This document shows positions 1-9,575 of a stretch of DNA of 51,313 nucleotides, one piece after another; the stretch's first letter is position 1; each line of letters begins with the position of its first letter. Below the pieces are notes generated by a model, which did no database searches, had not been told where the DNA came from, and worked only from the letters and a program-made list of their open reading frames with translations. Source of the stretch: Mariniphaga sp. (GTDB lineage: Bacteria > Bacteroidota > Bacteroidia > Bacteroidales > Prolixibacteraceae); contig JANXZJ010000145.1 in the NCBI GenBank assembly GCA_025355585.1, positions 1-51,313 of the forward strand. The letters are read 5' to 3'. The position numbers and the translations under genes were made by a program.

Positions 1-122
1 TCCAATCATTGATTCCTTATTTTAAATTAACGGGCTTAAACAGAATTCATTTTCAGTCAATTATTTCGATTCATTTATAATTTTTGCTAATTTTTTAATT
101 ACAAATTAAAGCTTATGTATCT

Positions 123-3100
123 ATGAAACCAATTTATCTAAGTTTTTCGCCGGGAAGAAAATGGGTGGGAAAATTCCTGTCTATGGTTCTTTTAATGGTA
201 TTTATGACGGGGATGGCTTTTGCACAACAAAAGACTGTCACTGGTAAAATAACGGACGAAACAGGTATTCCTGTTCCGGGTGCAACTATAATTGTAAAAG
301 GCACACAAACTGGGACTGTTACTGATATTAGTGGTAATTTTTCTATTGGTGTTCCTGATGGTTCAAAATCGTTGGTTATTTCATTTATTGGATTGACACA
401 ACAAGAGATTTTGGTTGGTAACCAGACTAATATCACAGTTAAGATGTTGGCAGAGACGATCGGAATCGATGAAGTAGTTGCGATTGGTTATTCGACGGCT
501 ACCCGTAAAAATGTTGCCAGTTCGATTGCAAAAATTAGCGAGAAAGACATCATAGGCCTTTCTGTTACGGATGCAAGACAAACACTTCAGGGTAAAATGG
601 CAGGTGTTCAGGTTACCAGCAATGGTGGTGATCCGGGAGCTGGTGCAAGAATCGTGATTCGTGGTATGGGTTCATTTACAAACCCAGATCCTCTTTACGT
701 TGTTGACGGTATTCAGGGTGGTGATATCAACTCTATTCCAGCCCAGGATATTGAAAATATCACAGTTTTGAAAGACGCTTCTTCTACCGCTATCTATGGA
801 ACAGCTGCTGCCAATGGCGTTGTGTTGATTACAACCAAAAAAGGTAAAAAAGGTGCAGTTCAGATACAGTATGATGGTTCTTATGGCGTTGCTTCTGTTC
901 ACAAACGTTACGATTTATTAAATGCATCTCAGTATGTTGATTTAGTTGGAGACATTCAGGCTGCCGCCGGACTTCAGTTGTCTGATAAACTTAAAACTCC
1001 GGACGTAAGAATTACTCGTACAAACTGGCAGGATCAGGTTTTCAGAAATGGTGCGGTTCAGGATCATAATATTCGTATGTTTGGTGGAGGTGAAAATTCT
1101 TCTTATTCATTTTCTGTCGGTTATATGAATCATGAGTCAACTGTTATTGCCCGTAACTTCCAACGTTTTACTTTGGGTTTCAAAATGGATCAGTCAATTC
1201 TGAACAAAAAAGTTCGTTTGAATGAAAGTTTTCGTTTGAAGAATGAGGTTAACAAAGGCATTCTTGCCAACTTTAACGATGCTATCAGGATGGCTCCTTA
1301 TTCACCGGTTTACGACCCAACCAACTTAGGCGGATATGCAAGAATGGATAAAGTTACCGACTTACAGGATGCTAACAACCCATTAAATGCAGTTTATAAT
1401 TCCGATTTCCAAGGAAGATCTCTTGGTGCAGATTTAGACTTATCTCTTGAAGCTGATATTATTGATGGTTTGACATTCAAATCGCAGGCTCGTTTGTCGG
1501 GTGGTAACTATCATGATTATACTTGGAACAATCCTTCAAATGGTGGTAATTTCACAAAAACTTCTGCCGATATGGGCGAAAATTTCAACTACTATTATAG
1601 TATGATCCTTGAAAATTTCTTTAATTTCAACAAGAAGATTGGCGAACATACATTTAGTGCTACCTTAGGTAATAGTTACCAGCCCGCAGGGATGTATCGT
1701 TCAATTGCAGCCAGTGGATCAAACTACACCAGTACCGCAATTAAAAATGTTGCTCTTGCAAATTCGAACTCTGTTACGGGTGCACAAGTAAATAGCGGAA
1801 AATCAAGGTTGTCCTATTTTAGCCGTGTAGGTTATACATTTAAAGATCGTTATGTATTAAATTTAAGTGCCCGTCGTGATGCATCAAGTGTATTTGGAGC
1901 GAACAATCGTTGGGGTACTTTTTACGGTGTTGGTTTTGCATGGAGTATTTCTGAGGAAGAATTTATGAAATCTGTTGATGCCATTTCCAACCTTAAGTTG
2001 CGTGGCAGTTACGGTAAAACGGGCAACGATAATATTACTCCATTCCTGACTTCTCAAAGTATCTGGAAAGGTAGTTCAAATAATATCGTTTATTCTTTTG
2101 GTGATGGTACTCCCTTCTCTACAGGTTCGACTGTGAATTCTATGGGTAATCCTAATTTGAAATGGGAAGAGACAACACAATACGATTTAGGAATTGACTT
2201 AGGCCTTTTGAAAAACAGATTAAATTTCACTTTTGACTATTATCGCAGAGACAATAAAGACCTGCTAATCCAGACTTCTATTCCACTTACAACTGGTTTA
2301 GGAATTCCTGGTCAGGTAGGTACTTATTGGGTAAATGCTGCCAGTATGAAAAACTCAGGTTTTGAATCATCGGTAACCTACACAAATAATAAAAAAGCGA
2401 TTAAATGGGATGTGTCTTTCAATACAACTTATAGTACCAACGAAGTTACCGCTTTAGGTACTCTAGGAAATATTCCAATTTCAACTGGTGATTTCAATAA
2501 CACAGGTAACTCAACCCGTACCGATATTGGTCATCCACTTGGATCATTCTATGGTTATGTTGTTGATCACGTTGCTTCAACTAAATCTGAGGTTGATGCT
2601 CTTAATGCTTCTGCAAAAGCAAAAACTAACGGAGCAAATACTGAGTATATCACCGGTCTAAAACCAGGAGATTTTATCTTTAAAGATGTAAATGGCGATG
2701 GTCACGTTGATGATAAAGACCGTACTTATATTGGTAATTCTTCACCAAAATGGCAATATGGTGGTACATTCAATGCAACTTATAAAGACTTCGATTTACA
2801 ATTGCAATTCCAGGGCATTGCCGGAGTAAGTGCTGTTAATGGAAATAAATATTGGTTCGAAGGGATGACTAAACCATTTAATGAAACTACTGCAGTTTTA
2901 GGGAGATGGAGAAAAGAGGGCGATAAAGCTACCTTGCCAGCTGCTGCACAGAACTCAAGTCAAAACATGGCTTTTTCGTCATGGTATGTTGAGAACGGTG
3001 CTTATTTTAGAATGAAAAATGTAACATTAGGTTATACGCTTCCTAAAGCGTTTCTTAACAGCACATTTACTAAATGTAGATTCTATGTAGCTGTTCAGAA

Positions 3101-3254
3101 CGCGTTTACACTTACGAAATATTCCGGATACGATCCTGAAATCTCGTCAAGTTCTCCCGGAGACAATACGAACTATATCTTCTCTCGCGGAATTGACCAG
3201 ACGCAGCGTCCTAATCCGACAACTTACAGACTCGGTTTACAATTAAACTTTTAA
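123..3254 (+). CDS. SusC-like TonB-dependent outer-membrane transporter
   Basis: This outer-membrane importer is expected to take up oligosaccharides with its SusD partner, powered by TonB. The 1043-residue protein starts with a signal peptide ending near FAQQ (about residue 36). A carboxypeptidase-regulatory-like beta-sandwich follows (about 38-115, VTGKITDETGIPVPGATI). A TonB-box-like DEVVAIGYST comes next, then a plug domain containing the SusC-typical PLYVVDGIQGGDINSIP and the DASSTAIYG motif, and a long beta-barrel ending in an aromatic residue (LGLQLNF). Length and order are normal for SusC. The SusD gene starts 12 bases downstream, so the two are co-transcribed. The substrate cannot be read from the protein; the GH9 enzyme downstream suggests a beta-glucan or hemicellulose. 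Confidence 0.95.
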   Translation: MKPIYLSFSPGRKWVGKFLSMVLLMVFMTGMAFAQQKTVTGKITDETGIPVPGATIIVKGTQTGTVTDISGNFSIGVPDGSKSLVISFIGLTQQEILVGNQTNITVKMLAETIGIDEVVAIGYSTATRKNVASSIAKISEKDIIGLSVTDARQTLQGKMAGVQVTSNGGDPGAGARIVIRGMGSFTNPDPLYVVDGIQGGDINSIPAQDIENITVLKDASSTAIYGTAAANGVVLITTKKGKKGAVQIQYDGSYGVASVHKRYDLLNASQYVDLVGDIQAAAGLQLSDKLKTPDVRITRTNWQDQVFRNGAVQDHNIRMFGGGENSSYSFSVGYMNHESTVIARNFQRFTLGFKMDQSILNKKVRLNESFRLKNEVNKGILANFNDAIRMAPYSPVYDPTNLGGYARMDKVTDLQDANNPLNAVYNSDFQGRSLGADLDLSLEADIIDGLTFKSQARLSGGNYHDYTWNNPSNGGNFTKTSADMGENFNYYYSMILENFFNFNKKIGEHTFSATLGNSYQPAGMYRSIAASGSNYTSTAIKNVALANSNSVTGAQVNSGKSRLSYFSRVGYTFKDRYVLNLSARRDASSVFGANNRWGTFYGVGFAWSISEEEFMKSVDAISNLKLRGSYGKTGNDNITPFLTSQSIWKGSSNNIVYSFGDGTPFSTGSTVNSMGNPNLKWEETTQYDLGIDLGLLKNRLNFTFDYYRRDNKDLLIQTSIPLTTGLGIPGQVGTYWVNAASMKNSGFESSVTYTNNKKAIKWDVSFNTTYSTNEVTALGTLGNIPISTGDFNNTGNSTRTDIGHPLGSFYGYVVDHVASTKSEVDALNASAKAKTNGANTEYITGLKPGDFIFKDVNGDGHVDDKDRTYIGNSSPKWQYGGTFNATYKDFDLQLQFQGIAGVSAVNGNKYWFEGMTKPFNETTAVLGRWRKEGDKATLPAAAQNSSQNMAFSSWYVENGAYFRMKNVTLGYTLPKAFLNSTFTKCRFYVAVQNAFTLTKYSGYDPEISSSSPGDNTNYIFSRGIDQTQRPNPTTYRLGLQLNF

Positions 3255-3266
3255 TAGATAATAACC

Positions 3267-4832
3267 ATGAAAAGGACAATAATATATTCGTTGTTACTAT
3301 CACTGATCTTCGTCGCATGTAATGAAAAAACGTTAGATGTTAAAAACGAAAACAGTTATGATGGCTCAACATTCTTTACGAATGCAACTTCTTTCAATGA
3401 AGCTTCTACTGCAATGTACTCTGCACTTCTGTTCCCGGGATTGTATTCTCGCGAATTCTATTTTATTTTCGACTTGTTAGGTAACGATGCAGAAAAGAAT
3501 TTCCCATTACAAGGAAGTTTATTATCATTTCCTAACTACACTTTCAATGCGAACAGCGGTGAGTTAAATTATTTATTTAACTCATGTTACAAATTGGTTT
3601 TCAGAGCTAACTTTGTTATTGATCAATTGAATACCTGGAAACCAACTGTTCAGTCTGATATCGATGTGAAGACAAGAATTTTAGGTGAAGCTCAGTTCCT
3701 ACGCTCACTTTCTTATTTCTGGTTAGTAACTTGTTATGGAGATGTTCCATTGAAAGAAACATTAGCCGACCATTATATCATTGAGGCTTCAAGAACGCCT
3801 GCTGCTCAGATTTGGACTTCACTTGAAAATACGTTAAAAGCTGCTATTCCAAATTTACCTGTAAGTTACTCTGATGCTGATTATGGCCGGGTAACCAAAG
3901 GAGCTGCTGTTGGTTTACTTGGGAAAGTTTATCTGTTCGAAAAGAAGTATACTGAAGCTGCTGCTCAGTTTGCCTTATTAAGTGCTGCACCTTACGATTA
4001 TGCACTGGCAAAAAATGTCGACGACTTATTTGTTTATGACAATAAAACCAAAGAATCTGTATTTTCGGTAATGAATGGTCCTTGGCAAGGTTGGGGTGTT
4101 GGAAATGCCTATTATGTATTTGCAGGACAAGAAACCTGGGGTGGTAAAGCTACTCACTCAGACCGTGCACAGGAATACGGATTTAACGACTGGTACAATG
4201 TATTGGTATCTGATGCACTTGTAAATTCATTTACTTATCCTGACCAGAATGGTGTAAGTTATACAGACCCACGGGCTGCTAAAACTTTCTATTCTGCAAA
4301 TGGTGCTAAAGGTGGAGATGGAGTTTTCTGCGAACAGTGTGCTGATGGTCCGATTCAATATGGATCGGTACAGAAAGAAGGACAGAAAGCCTGGAGAAAA
4401 TACGAGTATTATGAAAAAGTAAAAAGCTATGGTCAACCAGATAGCCCTATCAATGGACAGGTTATCCGTTATGCCGATGTACTTTTAATGCAAGCTGAGG
4501 CCTTAATCGAAAGCAATAACGTCGCTGCTGCTCTTCCTTTAATTAATCAGGTCCGCGCCCGTGCAGGTGCATTTACTTACACCACTCTGGGTGATCAGAC
4601 AAATGCCAGAACAATTCTTAGACACGAACGTCAGATTGAACTTGCCGGTGAACAAACAAGATTCTTCGACCTGGTTCGTTGGGGAACTTTAGCAACTACA
4701 ATTAACGCTGAAAAAGCAGCTGCAAATGTAGCTTGTACAGTTTTGCCAAAACACGTACTTCTTCCTATTCCTCAGGCAGAAAGAGATGCTAACCCAACTC
4801 TGAATGCTCAGGTTAAAGACAACTGGAATTAA
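3267..4832 (+). CDS. SusD/RagB-family glycan-binding lipoprotein
   Basis: This surface lipoprotein caps the SusC channel and binds glycan. The 521-residue sequence has a lipoprotein signal with lipobox FVAC, so Cys18 is the probable lipidated residue. It then shows the SusD TPR-like core (AQFLRSLSYFWLVTCYGDVPL) and the family C-terminal block RHERQIELAGEQTRFFDLVRWGT without the last few residues being altered, followed by HVLLPIPQAE. It lies 12 bases after SusC on the same strand and is followed by a strong terminator, so SusC-SusD can form one transcript without the GH9 gene. The binding specificity is unknown. Confidence 0.95.
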   Translation: MKRTIIYSLLLSLIFVACNEKTLDVKNENSYDGSTFFTNATSFNEASTAMYSALLFPGLYSREFYFIFDLLGNDAEKNFPLQGSLLSFPNYTFNANSGELNYLFNSCYKLVFRANFVIDQLNTWKPTVQSDIDVKTRILGEAQFLRSLSYFWLVTCYGDVPLKETLADHYIIEASRTPAAQIWTSLENTLKAAIPNLPVSYSDADYGRVTKGAAVGLLGKVYLFEKKYTEAAAQFALLSAAPYDYALAKNVDDLFVYDNKTKESVFSVMNGPWQGWGVGNAYYVFAGQETWGGKATHSDRAQEYGFNDWYNVLVSDALVNSFTYPDQNGVSYTDPRAAKTFYSANGAKGGDGVFCEQCADGPIQYGSVQKEGQKAWRKYEYYEKVKSYGQPDSPINGQVIRYADVLLMQAEALIESNNVAAALPLINQVRARAGAFTYTTLGDQTNARTILRHERQIELAGEQTRFFDLVRWGTLATTINAEKAAANVACTVLPKHVLLPIPQAERDANPTLNAQVKDNWN

Positions 4833-4854
4833 TTCTTTTTTACAAACATTATTG

Positions 4855-4884
4855 AAAGGCTGTCCGGTTGGGCGGCCTTTTTTT
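4855..4884 (+). terminator. Rho-independent terminator after susD
   Basis: An 11-bp stem (AAAGGCTGTCC pairing with GGGCGGCCTTT, including two G-U pairs) with a GGTT loop is followed by a run of T. It lies 22 bases after the SusD stop and separates the SusCD transcript from the GH9 gene. Confidence 0.85.
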
Positions 4885-4967
4885 AGATTGTCTAATTGTT
4901 AATCATGACAAGCAGATCAACAGATCAAATTTTTAGCTACTTTGCTCAATATTATTAAATTTTTAGT

Positions 4968-7451
4968 ATGAAAAAATCCTTCTTACTGCTGTGCCTGACT
5001 GTTTTTTGTGGTTTTATTTCACCTGGTCATAATAAACCTTCACTTCAATTGAATGATCTTGGCTATTTTGAAATTCAGGGTCTTAATGTGATGGCTTTTC
5101 AGGATATTTATCCCGAAGGTCACCAGGGAGGAGTTGGTATTATCCAGAACGGGGAGCGTGTTGCAACGAACGGTGATTTGCGTCTTGAAGCGACTCCGGG
5201 TCAGTGGCAACCCATACCGAAACAGGGTAAACGTATTGTGGACAAGGCCAATAACTTGATCAAAGTAACGCTGACTTATCCCGATTCAAGCAAAAATAAA
5301 AAGGGCTTTAATCCTATTTTTTATCCTGACCTCTATTTCAATTACGACGTCACAGTAAAGGCTGAAGGAAATTCAATCAGGGTGACTGTCGATCTGGATC
5401 GGCCATTGCCTAAAGCGTTTATCGGAAAAGTTGGCTTTAACTTCGAACTTTATCCAACCGTTCTTTTCGGAAAAGCCTGGTACCTTGACAATCAGTCCGG
5501 AATATTTCCACGACAGCCCAATGGCCCTACAAGCCTCGATGTAAATGGTGAAGCTCAGGCTACCCCTTATGCTACCGGTAAGCGATTGGTGATTGCACCT
5601 GAATCGGATTTACAGCGAATGGTGATTGAAAGCAAGAATGCAGATATTCTGTTGCTTGATGGCCGGAATAAACACAACAACGGTTGGTTTGTTGTCCGTT
5701 CAGTTGTTCCTGAAGGGGCAACGAAAAAGGCAATCGAATGGGTTATTTCGCCAAATGCGATATCTGACTGGAAATATAAACCGGTTGTTCACGTTTCCCA
5801 GATTGGATATCATCCGGACCAGCAAAAAGTTGCAGTCATTGAACTTGATGGTATGGACAAAATTGCTGTTGAGGCAAGGTTAATGCGGATTTCAGAGACG
5901 GGAAAACCTGAACAAGTGCTGAAAAGTATTCCGAAAACGTGGGGGAAATTTCTGAGATACAATTATTTCCAATTCGATTTCAGCTCAGTTAAGCACGAAG
6001 GGATTTATCTGATCCAATATGGAGATGCGAAAACGGAGCCTTTTCGGATTTCGACCGAAGTATTTAAACGGCATGTATGGCAACCAACTTTGGAGTATTT
6101 CCTGCCGATTCAGATGTGTCATATGCGTGTGAATGAGAAATACAAAGTATGGCATGGCTTGTGCCACATGGATGATGCTTTGATGGCCCAGGTCGATACC
6201 AATCATTACGATGGATACGTTCAGGGTCACACGACACTTTCAAAGTATAAACCGCTTGAACCTGTTCCCGGACTTGCCATTGGCGGTTGGCACGATGCTG
6301 GTGATGATGATCTTCGAATTGAATCACAGGCAGGCGAAACTTATATTCTTTCGCTTGCTTACGAGGCATTTAAAGTCAATCATGACAATACAACGATTGA
6401 TCAGAAAAATCACCTTGTCGAAATACACCAACCTGACGGGAAACCTGATTTATTGCAACAAATAGAAAACGGTGCGCTTACCGTGATGGCTGGCTACAGA
6501 AACCTGGGTCGGTTTTACCGTGGAATCATGAGCCCTTCTCTGAAGCAATATGTTTTAATGGGCGATGTCTCGAATCAAACTGATAATCTGATTTTTGACC
6601 CCATTCTGAAAGCGAATGAAAAGACAGGTACTCATTCTGGTGTACCTGATGATCGGTGGGCTTTTACGGAAGTGAATCCGGGACGTGATCTTTCTATGAT
6701 TTCGAATATCGCTGCCGCTTCGCGGGTTTTAAAAGGATTTAATGATGAACTGTCTTTAGAGTGCATCACTGTTGCCGAGAATTTATGGCAGACTATAAAT
6801 GACGATGATCCGAAATTGAAAAGTAATAAGATTCATGCTGCCATTGAGTTGTACTTGTCAACTTCCAAAGATCAGTATAAACAGTATATTTTGGCGAATG
6901 AATCAACCATTAAATCACGGATTTCTTCATTGGGTTGGGTGATTGGCAGGGCATTGCCAAAAATTAATGATACCCGTTTTACAGCCTCTGTTCATGAGGC
7001 AGTTGCAGGATATGCCAAACAAGTGGCTTCTGATCAGAAAGAGAATCCTTTTGGAATTCCTTACAAACCAGTTATCTGGGGTGCCGGATGGAATATTCAG
7101 GAGTTTGGATTCCAGCAATACTTTTTACATATGGGATTTCCTGATGTTGTCAGCAAGGAATATATGATGAATGCTTTGAATTTCATCTTGGGTTGCCATC
7201 CTGGTGTTAATACAGCCTCTTTCGCTTCGGGTGTTGGTTCTCATTCGGTGACAACTGCTTATGGCTATAACCGTGCTGACTGGAGCTATATTCCGGGCGG
7301 CGTTGTTTCGGGAACAGCCTTGATCCGTCCTGATTTTCCTGAGCTTAAGAATTTCCCATATCTATGGCAACAAACTGAATATGTGCTAGGTGGAGGATCT
7401 TCGAATTTTATGTTTCTGGTACTGGCTGCCGATAAGCTGCTGAGTAAGTAG
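4968..7451 (+). CDS. Glycoside hydrolase family 9 (secreted, with extra N-terminal domain)
   Basis: This is a GH9 inverting beta-glucanase or glucosidase-type enzyme, secreted through an N-terminal signal (first ~20 residues). Residues ~25-265 form a beta-rich domain outside the usual GH9 core. A CelD-type Ig-like domain then begins at VHVSQIGYHPDQ (~273), followed by the (alpha/alpha)6 catalytic domain. The GH9 signature GGWHDAGDDD (~438-447) carries the base aspartates, and the C-terminal QTEYVLGGGSSNF (~802) supplies the catalytic acid Glu. LGCHPGVNTASFASGVG matches the usual substrate-loop region. It is the only glycanase beside SusCD on this strand. The acceptor could be cellulose, mixed-linkage glucan or xyloglucan; the sequence does not decide. 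Confidence 0.9.
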   Translation: MKKSFLLLCLTVFCGFISPGHNKPSLQLNDLGYFEIQGLNVMAFQDIYPEGHQGGVGIIQNGERVATNGDLRLEATPGQWQPIPKQGKRIVDKANNLIKVTLTYPDSSKNKKGFNPIFYPDLYFNYDVTVKAEGNSIRVTVDLDRPLPKAFIGKVGFNFELYPTVLFGKAWYLDNQSGIFPRQPNGPTSLDVNGEAQATPYATGKRLVIAPESDLQRMVIESKNADILLLDGRNKHNNGWFVVRSVVPEGATKKAIEWVISPNAISDWKYKPVVHVSQIGYHPDQQKVAVIELDGMDKIAVEARLMRISETGKPEQVLKSIPKTWGKFLRYNYFQFDFSSVKHEGIYLIQYGDAKTEPFRISTEVFKRHVWQPTLEYFLPIQMCHMRVNEKYKVWHGLCHMDDALMAQVDTNHYDGYVQGHTTLSKYKPLEPVPGLAIGGWHDAGDDDLRIESQAGETYILSLAYEAFKVNHDNTTIDQKNHLVEIHQPDGKPDLLQQIENGALTVMAGYRNLGRFYRGIMSPSLKQYVLMGDVSNQTDNLIFDPILKANEKTGTHSGVPDDRWAFTEVNPGRDLSMISNIAAASRVLKGFNDELSLECITVAENLWQTINDDDPKLKSNKIHAAIELYLSTSKDQYKQYILANESTIKSRISSLGWVIGRALPKINDTRFTASVHEAVAGYAKQVASDQKENPFGIPYKPVIWGAGWNIQEFGFQQYFLHMGFPDVVSKEYMMNALNFILGCHPGVNTASFASGVGSHSVTTAYGYNRADWSYIPGGVVSGTALIRPDFPELKNFPYLWQQTEYVLGGGSSNFMFLVLAADKLLSK

Positions 7452-7514
7452 ATTTGTCACATTCATAATATCTTTAGAATGCTTTAAAGAGGACATTGAA
7501 ACGGTATTGAGTTG

Positions 7515-7550
7515 AAAATCGCCCTGTTGTCAAGCGGGGCGATTTTTTTT
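7515..7550 (+). terminator. Rho-independent terminator after the GH9 gene
   Basis: A perfect 10-bp stem (AAAATCGCCC with GGGCGATTTT), a 12-base loop and a following T run lie 63 bases after the GH9 stop codon. Confidence 0.85.
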
Positions 7551-7700
7551 CATAATCCTGATTATGGTTATTGCTAATATTCAGGCAGTTAAAGTTTTTT
7601 AAAAGCATTAATTATTTAGGGTTATTTCTGAAACTTTTTCTTGTTTATAAACGTTCTAAATAACAAAGAGCCTTTATTTACATATTTAAAAGTTAATCAG

Positions 7701-8609
7701 ATGAAGAAAATACATTTTTTATTGATTTTCGTTGTTATAATAGCAACGGGATATGTGTTAACGCAATGCGAAAATAAGAAAGAGATAATTGTCAACCCGA
7801 TTGTCGATCCCATTGTTTTAAAACTTGCGAATTCTGCCACTTTGGGTAGTTATCTTACTGACAAAGATGGAAAAGCTTTGTATTTCTATGCGAAAGATGC
7901 AAATGGCGCAAACAATTGTACTGGTGGTTGTACAACAAACTGGCCAAATTTCAGTAAAACAGCTATAACTCAAGCGAAACTAGCATCCGGGCTAAATTTG
8001 GCAGACTTTGATTCAATTACAACAGCAAGTGGAAAACAGTTAACTTACAAAGGCTGGCCCTTATACTATTATGCTCCTGGTGGCGTTCAGGAAGCTTCTG
8101 GCCAAACAACCGGCGAAGGCATCGGTGGATTCTGGTTCGTTGCTAAACCAAATTACTCAATTACACTTGCCAATGGACAATTATTAGCATCCGATTTAAA
8201 GAACTATGTGGTTTCTCCTACAAATGTGTATAGTGAAGGATTGGGAGTTACAACTTATTTTACTGATTCAATCGGACGTACGTTGTATGCTTTTTTTAAG
8301 GACAGCACTAATATTAATAAATTTACGAAGGCCGATTTTTCGAACAATGCAGCTTGGCCCATTTATGAAACTGATAAGATTGTTGTTCCTTCTTTCCTCG
8401 ATAAATCATTGTTTAGTGTCACTAACGTATATGGGAAGAAGCAATTAACTTACAAAGGTTGGCCTATGTACTATGTCAAGTCTGATGTTAATACCGCCGG
8501 AAAATTCCGTGGACTTAATACCGGAGTGTACGGCCCACTTCCTACTAAATGGCCAATTTTCTTCTATGACAAACTAAATGACTTATATCCGTCAGCACCA
8601 AAGAAATAA
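7701..8609 (+). CDS. Yx(FWY)xxD-repeat lipoprotein (COG4315 / Lipoprotein_15-like)
   Basis: This is a predicted exported lipoprotein of unknown function. The start at 7701 is preferred because it gives a classic lipoprotein signal (MKKIHFLLIFVVIIATGYVL then lipobox LTQC); an in-frame ATG 60 bases upstream would put 20 unsuitable residues before it. Two repeats carry the family motif: LYFYAKD with CTGGCTTNWPNF nearby, and LYAFFKD. Each is followed by a QLTYKGWPLYY or QLTYKGWPMYY block. The paired cysteines of the first repeat are missing in the second. It stands alone between two terminators after the GH9 gene. A role in redox or heme chemistry has been suggested for relatives, but nothing here proves it. 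Confidence 0.8.
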   Translation: MKKIHFLLIFVVIIATGYVLTQCENKKEIIVNPIVDPIVLKLANSATLGSYLTDKDGKALYFYAKDANGANNCTGGCTTNWPNFSKTAITQAKLASGLNLADFDSITTASGKQLTYKGWPLYYYAPGGVQEASGQTTGEGIGGFWFVAKPNYSITLANGQLLASDLKNYVVSPTNVYSEGLGVTTYFTDSIGRTLYAFFKDSTNINKFTKADFSNNAAWPIYETDKIVVPSFLDKSLFSVTNVYGKKQLTYKGWPMYYVKSDVNTAGKFRGLNTGVYGPLPTKWPIFFYDKLNDLYPSAPKK

Positions 8610-8628
8610 AATATTTTTTGGAAATATC

Positions 8629-8665
8629 AATAAAAAAGGAGACTTGCAAAAGCCTCCTTTTTATT
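8629..8665. terminator. Bidirectional terminator between convergent genes
   Basis: A hairpin AAAAAAGGAG / CTCCTTTTTATT, with A-rich and T-rich flanks, lies between the lipoprotein stop and the convergent creatininase stop. It can terminate transcripts from both sides. Confidence 0.75.
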
Positions 8666-8670
8666 GATTT

Positions 8671-9558
8671 CTATTGTTTTGTCTTCAATGGATTTGCAGC
8701 ACCCTCGTAAAATTGGTTTTGCAACTCTTCGATTTTGTTCGATTTCTTCACCTGTTTGATTAACTGAACCAGTTGATCTGCTTCTGATTCAACAAGTAAT
8801 TGGCCAAGTTCAACACTGCTTTTAGTTGCATCACCGGCATAATGGTTGGGGTATTGTGCATACCACCATATTCCGGTATACTGATTTGGTAATTCTGCTA
8901 ATCCTGACTGATTTTTACCGGATTGGCTTCCGGCCTGATCTGCTTTCACAAGGTCGGGACGAATATATCGCATCATCGAAGTTTCCTCTTCGTCGGCGTG
9001 CCCACCCGTGGTGGTTTGGCGCAGTGCTTTCACCTTCTTTGCTACATCCTCGTTCTCACCCGGTTGAAAAACTATCAAAACATAGTCCTTCTGAGTATGT
9101 AACTGCGACATACAGAAATATCGAAGAAAGTCGTTGTTGCCTCCGTGGCCGTTCACAATAATAATCTTTTTCAAACCGTTACGCGAGAGTTCTTCACATG
9201 TTTCCTGCAGCATCTTCCACAGGAGCTCGGGGCTGTATGCAATTGTGCCCGGCTGATGCCTCGCTTCGTTGATCTGACTTGTATAATAGGTAGGAAAGAC
9301 GACACAATACTCCTGACTGGCAGCTGTTGTTGCGACTTTACGGCATTCGAAGATATCGGTTCCAAGTGGAAGATGAGGACCGTGCTTCTCAAGAACTCCC
9401 ATTGGAAGTAAACAGACACCTTCGGCTGATTCAACTGCTTTTACAAAATCGGGTGCGGTCAGTTCGTCATATCCATAAGGAAGTTTAGTCGCAGAATTGG
9501 GTTGCGCAAACAGTTGGAATGTGCAGATTAATAATAAAATGGTGAATAAATTTTTCAT
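8671..9558 (-). CDS. Exported creatininase-family amidohydrolase
   Basis: Creatininase-family proteins are metal-dependent amidohydrolases acting on cyclic amides or related bonds. The start at 9558 gives a clean signal peptide (MKNLFTILLLICTFQLFAQ); an upstream in-frame ATG would overlap vapC. The mature protein shows the metal-binding segment LPMGVLEKHGPHLPLGTD (Glu, His and Asp ligands), the NGHGGN motif, and a later HADEEETS segment that fits the remaining metal-ligand region. The length of 295 residues is normal. It is the last gene of a minus-strand run (GH2, vapB, vapC, this gene), 17 bases after vapC. A periplasmic member in a carbohydrate locus suggests an amide or lactone substrate other than creatinine. 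The substrate is unknown. Confidence 0.85.
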   Translation of the reverse strand: MKNLFTILLLICTFQLFAQPNSATKLPYGYDELTAPDFVKAVESAEGVCLLPMGVLEKHGPHLPLGTDIFECRKVATTAASQEYCVVFPTYYTSQINEARHQPGTIAYSPELLWKMLQETCEELSRNGLKKIIIVNGHGGNNDFLRYFCMSQLHTQKDYVLIVFQPGENEDVAKKVKALRQTTTGGHADEEETSMMRYIRPDLVKADQAGSQSGKNQSGLAELPNQYTGIWWYAQYPNHYAGDATKSSVELGQLLVESEADQLVQLIKQVKKSNKIEELQNQFYEGAANPLKTKQ

Positions 9559-9575
9559 TTTTGATACATTTAAGT

